DNA of 15,000 nucleotides. It comes from Neocallimastix lanati (nom. inval.). Its lineage: Eukaryota; Neocallimastigomycota; Neocallimastigomycetes; Neocallimastigales; Neocallimastigaceae. Below are positions 8,760-15,000 of this stretch, piece after piece (the first letter of the stretch is position 1; each line of letters begins with the position of its first letter). The stretch is from assembly GCA_016946835.1 (NCBI GenBank), contig JACVTC010000073.1, forward strand, positions 732,501-747,500. The letters run 5' to 3'. Below the pieces are notes generated by a model. It did not search any database and was not told the origin of the DNA. It saw only the letters and a program-made list of their open reading frames with translations. The position numbers and the translations under genes are program-made.

Positions 8760-11021
8760 TTATAAATAAATAAATAAATAAATAATAAATAAATAAAGAG
8801 AATGGTAATAACAGAGAAAAAATTAAATGAATAATAAAATAATATAAAAAATATTTAAATAATTTTAATAATTTTAATCAGTTATATATTATAAAAAGTA
8901 TTATAAAAAGTATATATAAATATACATTAAGACATAAATTATAGTATATATTTAAATGATATGATTTATATAATTGTGATTATTTTAAAAAGAAAAAAAA
9001 TACGTATTTTTTTGTTTTATATAATCTTTTATTTATCTTTTTTTTTTTTTTTTTTTTTTATTTTTTTTTTTATTTTTAAAAAACAATTGGAAAATAATTT
9101 ATCTGAATAAAATTAAATATACATGAATATCCATTTATAAAATAAAAAAAGTTAATTTTGAATGAAAATTCAATATTTATTTTTTAAAAATATTTATTGT
9201 AATTAGTATTTTGAATATTTATAAATATTATATATAATATTTATAATTAAATAATATTAAAAAATAAATAAAGATATATATATATATAAATTTAAAATTT
9301 AAAAATTAAAAATTATAGGAATGCAAATTTTGATCATAATTGATATAAAATTACCATGTATATCATAATTATAAATATAAGGTTCTATAAAAAATTTTAT
9401 TAAAAATAAAAGTAGTTAAAATATATATTTTATATATGTTAATTAAGTTTATCATAATATTTAGTCATTTTATATATTATATATTATATATTATATTTAT
9501 TTGTTACTTCATATATGTTATATTTTTGTATTATATATAATAATAATATTATTATATATATTTTAATATATATTTTAAATACCTAATTATCTATATTTAA
9601 TATTTAAATTTTTGTATATTTCATATTTTATGTTTTAATATATATATATATATATATATAAAACTAATTATTTCGATTTTTTTTTTTTTTTTTTATAAAT
9701 ATTGTTCATTTATTATTTAATATGATTATTTGTTTTGATGAAGTAATTAAATATTAAATATTTTTATATCATTAATATTGAATTATAAAAAAATAGAAAT
9801 AAAGAAAGAATACATATTAATAGTATTTTAAATTGAATAATTAATAAACTTTTTTCATATTTAAAAATATTTTTTTTTACATTTATCCAAAAATAAATTA
9901 ATACATAAAATAATATTGACAAAAAATATAATTAAAAAGTTTATAAGGATAATTTAATAATTTTATAAATAAATCAATAAAAATATTATATAATAAAGAA
10001 TGAAATTTCTATTTTATATTCATAAAGTAATTCCCTCATATTAATAAAAATAAGACCATACATTTTATTAAAATATATTCTTGAACGATAGTAATGATAT
10101 ATAATAATACAAAATAAAAAAAAAAGTTACATAAAATTATATATTGTTTATATAAATCTATGTTTTTATAATTATTTTATGTTAGATATTATGAATGTCA
10201 AGTGATTGAAAATTCAAAAATTTATTAAAAAAAATTTTTTTTGAGATTATATAAATTATAAATAATAAATTAAAAAAGTAGTAAAAATAGTATTTAATTA
10301 ACTATTTAATTATTTTTAAAAATATTAAGAAATTTTAATTAATATAAAATTAAATATTTCTTATTTTATTTTTAATAGGATTTGGTTCTTTTTATATAGA
10401 TCAAGATTATTTAAAGTGTTTTCCATTTATATATTTGATATTTCATTAAAATGTTAACCATCTTTCATTTTATTTTATTAAATAAAAAACTAAATAATTT
10501 TATTTTTATTTAAATAATGGAAATAATACCTTTTTATATATTAAATAATTTTGTCTTCTTGCAATAAAGTAAAGAGTATATATATATTTATATTTAAAAT
10601 TATGTATTTATATATTCATAAATTTAATTTTATATATATATATATTTTTTTTTATTTTATTTTATTTTATTTTATTTATATTATTATTATTTTTTAATAT
10701 TTTTTAATATTTTTTAACTTTTTTAATATATTTTCAAAAAAATTGAATAGATATTATAGATATTTTTTTTTTATTAATTTTAAGAATAATATTATATCAA
10801 TACTCTTTTTTTTAATTTTTAATTCTTTACTTATAATCAATAAATATATAATAATATATATACTGAAAATATAAAAAAATTTAGTAATCATTAAATTACA
10901 AGTAGGAAAACAATAATTATTTTTTGTTGATATAATTTAAACTTAGAATATAACATAATTTTCAATGTAATTATTTAAATGGTATTCTTTTTAATATTTT
11001 AATAATTTATAATTTAAAAAG

Positions 11022-11132
11022 TACCTTTTTTTTTTTTTTATTTTATTTTATTTTATTTTATTTTTGTTTTTATTAAAAAAAAAAAAAAAAAAAAAATAAA
11101 AAAAATAAAAAATAAAAAATAAAAAAAAGGTA
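11022..11132. repeat. Imperfect T/A inverted repeat upstream of the Sec24 gene
   Basis: The block opens TACC + T14 + (ATTTT)n (11022-11064) and closes with A-rich TAAAAAA units ending GGTA (11129-11132). The left and right halves are therefore roughly reverse complementary, with TACC/GGTA ends. It lies about 108 bp before the Sec24 ATG, where a poly(dA:dT) nucleosome-depleted promoter is expected. No specific factor site is recognised. Confidence 0.55.
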
Positions 11133-11239
11133 AAAAAGAAAACAAAAAAATAAAAATAAAAATAAAAATAAAAAAAGCCATAGTAATCATAAATAAATAA
11201 AATTTTAATAATATTATATAATAAAACATTTTAAATACT

Positions 11240-13606
11240 ATGTCAACTCATGAAAATTTAAATAATTCCACAAATTCGAAATCTGTTGCCACGAATAAAG
11301 ACGATAATCGTATGCATTTTATATTTATTAAATATTTATATTATATATATTGTACTATCATATTAATATATATATAAATGTTCTTTTGTGTTGGTTATTA
11401 ATTTAAACAATAACGAAATTAAATTACTGCAAAATAATTTGGGATATTTAAATAATACAGGTTTAAATTCAAGTATTTTAAATAATAAAAATAATTTATA
11501 TCAAAATCAATTTCAATTGAAAACAATGTCAAATATTCCAGGAAATTCAATAAGTAATACTACAAATAACAATAACACCTATGATAATAGTAGTAATTTA
11601 AATTTCATTAATAATGCAAAACCAAATTTGTATTTTAATGGTAATGGTAATATATTACCCATTCAATCAACCAATATAAACAATGATATAGTGAATGGGA
11701 AAAGTAATTTTAAATCCATTGATACTTCTATCGTTAGTAACAGAAGATTTAGTAATTCAAGCTATAGTGGAATTGATAATTCACCTATTTATCCTCAACA
11801 GGAAAAACGTCACAATAGTTTATCTGAAATAAATAATCCTATACCAAAAATTAATATAAACACTACAAATTTAGTCTTACAAATAAATAAAAGTCAAGAA
11901 AATGTTAATAATTTAAATAATAATAACAGAATTATTTCACCTTTAGGAAAAACATTTCCAACAACTAAATCTGTCTCTTCCCCAATAAGTCCAGGTAGTC
12001 AACTCTCAAGTGCCAGTTCAAATTTTGTTGTTTCACCATTAGGTAAAAGTATTTATACAAATTCATATCAAAATTCTGTACAAAATTCAAATATTCATCC
12101 CAATCAACCTTCTGGACAAAATTCAAATATTCATTCAAATCATCCTTCTGAACAAAATTCAAATATTCATTCAAATCAGTCTTCTGTACAAAATGTAAAT
12201 ATAAATTCTATTCAAAAATCAAGTCAAAATTCTTTACCAAATTCAAATATTCATCCAAATCAACCTTCTGGACAAAATTCAAGTACTCATCCAAATCAGT
12301 CTTCTGTACAAAATGTAAATATAAATTCTATTCAAAAACCAAGTCAAAATTCTTTACCAAATTCAAATATTCATCTAAATCAGTCTTCTGTACAAAATGT
12401 AAATATAAATTCTATTCAAAAATCAAGTCAAAATTCTTTACCAAATTCAAATATTCGTCCAAATCAGTCTTCTATACATAATTCAGATATTCATCCAAAT
12501 CAATCTTCTATACATAATTCAAATATTCTTCTAAGTCAATCTTCTGTACAAAATTCAAATCCAAATTCAAAATCAAGCATAATTCATAATTCAAATCAAA
12601 ATACTGTACCACCAAATCAAAATGTTCGTCCAATTCCAAATATGACATATAATAGACCTCCTCCTCCTCGTTTTATACCAATGATGAACATGAATATGAG
12701 CATGAACATGAGTATGACCACTAATCAAAATAGACCTATGTCTATGCCTATGCCAATGCCAATGCCATTACCACCACCTAATATGCAAGGAACAAGAGTA
12801 TTACCACCTATGAATCGACCAATGAGTTATCCGCCCCCACCTAATGGATTTCCTATGAGACCTTTAATTCCAAATCCTGGTACTCTTAAAATTTCTCCAT
12901 TAAATAGAAATAGTACAATTCAAAATGGTATGGCTTCTCCATTGGAAGTAGAAAATAAAAATACCCTAAATTCGCCACAAACTGTAAGACCAGGACCAAT
13001 TAATACTAATAATTTATCCCCTACATCACAAGATAATATAAGTATAAATTCTGCAAAATTTTCATATTCTTCTGCCATAACGTCCCCTTCAATTAAATCT
13101 TCATTTAATTATAATAATGCCACATCATCCCCAATTACAACAAATAATGATTCCTTATCAGCTAATTCCAATCCAAATACTCTATTATCTACTCCAAAAA
13201 GTCAAACCACAAATTCTACCATCAATACTGATTCTTCTCCTACTCTAAAAACAAATGTACCCTTACTTAATTTAACCAATATTAATACCATAAATAAAAA
13301 ATTTCCACCACCTTTTTCATCCTCTCCTATTGCTAATAAAAAGAATACTATGTTCTTTGCTCATCCTATCGTTGATGTTGATCAAACTAATAATCTTCAA
13401 GGTCAATTCTATGAAGAGCCTCTCGAAAGAAGTCAAAATTATTCATCAAACCATCCTATATGTAGTAGTAATGCCGTAAATATTACATCAAATCAAATGA
13501 AAAATTTAAATACAAACCTTAATTCACCAATCAATTCAACAGTTGAACCAAATTACAATACTTTTACAAATACTTATACTACTGCACCAATATTTAATAG
13601 AAATCA

Positions 13607-13670
<64 letters not shown>

Positions 13671-15000
13671 TATAGTACCAACAATAACAATTTAACAGAC
13701 TCAATGGTAACTGCTGTACCACCAAAAATAAATACAAATATAACTCCAAATATTCGAATAAAGTCAGGCATGATGAGCGCTCCAGCAGTACCTAACATGA
13801 GTGGAACTTTCCATTTCATGTCCATGAATCATCAAACCTTTAATGGAACTATACCTAGTAATGGAATATCAAAAAAGTCATATATAAGTCAACTTCAAAA
13901 TGATCATTCCCATGCCAATTCAACACTCTTCTATCGAGATCCTGGTCAAGATTCAGATGAAGAAGAACGATCCTTAATAGAATCAAAATCCATGACACTA
14001 ATTAATGATTTTAAACCGATCAAACGTACTATCACCAATTATATTATACCAGGAGAAGAAGATTCCACCACAGTAAATAACAAAAAGATTGAAAATTTAC
14101 CATCCGGTCTATTTTATTGTAGTCCTTCAGCAACGCCTATCTATGAAACTGAAAGTTTATCCTTTTATTCCAAAAATAAATTACCCAAATTTACCAATCT
14201 TTTCAATGAAAAACTTAATATTTCTCAATTTGATTATCATATTCTACCAAAATCCCCGAAAGATACAGTAATTCGTTCCTATAATGCTACTTATTCCTAT
14301 ATTTCCAGTTCCTTAAATGTTGTTCCCTACTCTAAATCAATTATTAAGAAATTAAAAATACCATTCAGTATTTCAGTTTCGCCTTATCGTAACCTTCATG
14401 AAGGAGATGCGCCAATCCCTGTAGTGAATCCAGAAAAATTGGCAATGTGTACAGGATGTCGAGCCTACATTAATCCATTTGTAACATTTATTGATGATAA
14501 TTCACGTTATCGATGTAATATATGTAATCATATCAATACCTTACCTCAATTTTATAAATGGAGTGGTAAAAAAAGTATGAAACGACCTGAACTCGTAAAT
14601 CCCATTGTTGATTATGTTTTCCCCATGGCTCCAGAAGATCTTACCAGTTCAATTTATTTATTTATTATTGATGTTTCATTTATTTCAATTCAATCCGGTA
14701 TGGTCTATACTGTTGCCAATACTATACTGGAAGCACTTGATAAAATTCCAAATCCTAATGGAAAAGCTAGTGTTGGATTTCTTACTGTGGATTCCAGTGT
14801 TCATTTTTATAAATTTGATGTAAGTCATTATATGTAAAAAAAAAAAAAAAATTAAAAAAAGTTTTTTTTTTTTTAAAAAATCTAATAATAATATACCTTC
14901 ATTTAAATATATATATATAAATTTTTTATTCTTATTATCTTAAATAAATATTATTTTTTATAGAGTAAAACGGAAAGACCATCAATGATTGTATTAACTG
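11240..15000 (+). CDS. Sec24-family COPII coat protein, 5' part (three exons, runs off the end)
   Basis: Exons are 11240-11309, 11461-14819 and 14964 onward, giving 1155 residues so far. An in-frame TAA lies at 11222, six codons before the ATG. Sec24 pairs with Sec23 in the inner COPII coat and selects cargo at ER exit sites. A zinc finger, C1020-x2-C1023-x18-C1042-x2-C1045, includes the family signature CRAYINPF. The trunk domain follows (RPEL, then YLFIIDVS at 1089-1096), and the exon 2-3 join reads HFYKFD-SKTERPSMIVLT as in Sec24 trunks. Before the finger are beta-sandwich sequence (~905-1010) and about 900 residues of disordered Asn/Ser/Pro-rich sequence with a 12-residue repeat (231-398), PPP motifs (423-426, 461-463, 481-484) and a 19-Asn run. 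In yeast Sec24 the finger starts near residue 230, so this N-terminus is unusually long. Helical, gelsolin-like and C-terminal parts lie beyond the window. The Sec24A/B or C/D class is not resolved. Confidence 0.92.
11310..11460 (+). other. Intron 1 of the Sec24-family gene (151 nt)
   Basis: The donor is GTATGC after AATC, and the acceptor is AATACAG|GT. Exon 1 ends in phase 1, and C joins GT to give Arg24, placing exon 2 in the long reading frame. Read-through of the intron meets TAA near 11375. The next downstream AG (11473) breaks the frame. A start inside the intron (GTG at 11388) or at the first downstream ATG (11526) is less likely, because this exon keeps an ATG and has a stop just upstream. 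Confidence 0.85.
12081..12584 (+). repeat. 36-bp (12-residue) coding repeats in the Sec24 N-terminus
   Basis: Residues 231-398 are 13 units of about 12 residues with consensus QNSNIHPNQSSV. Variants include QNVNINSIQKSS (three copies) and 16-residue forms with an extra SLPN (three copies). The units form longer repeats: the segment starting CTTCTGTACAAAATGTAAAT recurs at 12181, 12301 and 12385, giving 120 and 84 bp periods. All variants keep the frame. Confidence 0.93.
12681..12779 (+). repeat. Met-rich hexanucleotide repeats and polyproline
   Basis: ATG-AAY/ATG-AGY hexamers encode alternating Met-Asn/Met-Ser from residue 431. Then ATG-CCA hexamers encode alternating Met-Pro, ending in Leu-Pro-Pro-Pro-Asn. 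They sit between PPPP motifs. Known COPII partners such as Sec31 and TANGO1 bind Sec23 through PPP motifs, so a Sec23 contact is possible but only inferred. Confidence 0.75.
13614..13670 (+). repeat. (AAT)19 coding microsatellite, 19-Asn run
   Basis: Nineteen uninterrupted AAT codons encode Asn742-760. A pure codon run points to recent slippage, since an old conserved run would mix AAT and AAC. It is likely length-polymorphic between strains. Confidence 0.95.
14820..14963 (+). other. Intron 2 of the Sec24-family gene (144 nt)
   Basis: The donor is a consensus GTAAGT directly after GAT, and the acceptor is TTTTTTATAG. Phase is 0. Read-through ends at TAA after GTAAGTCATTATATG (14835-14837). 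The downstream sequence reads SKTERPSMIVLT, which continues the Sec24 trunk consensus (typically Pro-Gln-Met then hydrophobic residues and Ser/Thr-Asp). The AG two bases later would put a TAA in frame. Confidence 0.92.

Larger units (their letters stand above)
6773..11239. other. 4.5 kb divergent intergenic spacer, no gene seen
   Basis: This is the spacer between the two head-to-head genes. It has very little G or C, stops in every frame, and no tRNA A/B boxes, recognisable domain or splice-bounded exon. Besides the repeats listed separately it holds T runs at ~7669-7684 and ~9039-9072, TA runs (7240-7258, 9640-9660), a TTTTA pentamer run at ~10650-10676, and an A-rich block at 11080-11180. 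The ends should contain the promoters and 5' UTRs of both genes. I cannot single out a TATA element or transcription start because A/T motifs occur everywhere. Confidence 0.75.

Noticed and set aside
9626-9636. Match to the yeast replication-origin consensus (TTTTATGTTTT)
   Set aside because: An 11-base A/T-rich motif is expected often by chance in this spacer, and the consensus is specific to budding yeasts.
6773-11239. tRNA or other structured RNA gene in the spacer
   Set aside because: I found no GGTTCGAATC-like B box or G/C-rich stem on either strand; the few G/C clusters are under ten bases.
11388-11460. Translation start at GTG within the Sec24 5' region
   Set aside because: GTG is not a normal start in nuclear eukaryotic genes, and the stretch fits an intron with matching phase.

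Overview
The window looks like nuclear DNA from a very AT-rich eukaryote. Two long protein genes carry splice-site-bounded introns. Non-coding DNA is almost pure A/T with dense microsatellites, and both proteins have long Asn/Ser/Gln-rich disordered regions. My best guess is an anaerobic gut fungus (Neocallimastigomycota), because of the extreme AT content, long gene-free spacers and short GT-AG introns. A dictyostelid or another AT-extreme lineage cannot be excluded from this sequence alone.

Layout. Positions 1-1545 are a composite satellite: (TAAAA)n tracts separated by a 32-33 bp spacer that comes in two variants. Positions 1546-2567 are low-complexity spacer, including a second (TAAAA)25 tract. 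On the minus strand at 2568-6772 is a Sel1-like-repeat gene; I add a 3' exon at 2568-2884, giving a 1349-residue protein. Positions 6773-11239 are a 4.5 kb A/T spacer with no gene that I can see; it holds a long T tract, perfect palindromes and a ~480 bp heptameric satellite. On the plus strand from 11240 to the window end is the 5' part of a Sec24-family COPII coat gene: a tiny first exon, a 3.36 kb second exon and the first 37 bases of a third. The two genes diverge from the 4.5 kb spacer.

Function. The Sec24 homologue is predicted to act in cargo selection at ER exit sites. The Sel1-repeat protein is a predicted scaffold or adaptor of unknown partner. Nothing in the sequence links the two beyond head-to-head arrangement. 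I see no tRNA, rRNA, transposon open reading frame, CRISPR array or prokaryotic-style operon. I do not find a convincing new multi-gene system. The most notable features are the two-variant satellite with a 116-copy uninterrupted pentamer tract, the charged insertion splitting a Sel1 repeat, the 12-residue repeat with higher-order structure in the Sec24 N-terminus, and exons that a simple ORF scan misses.
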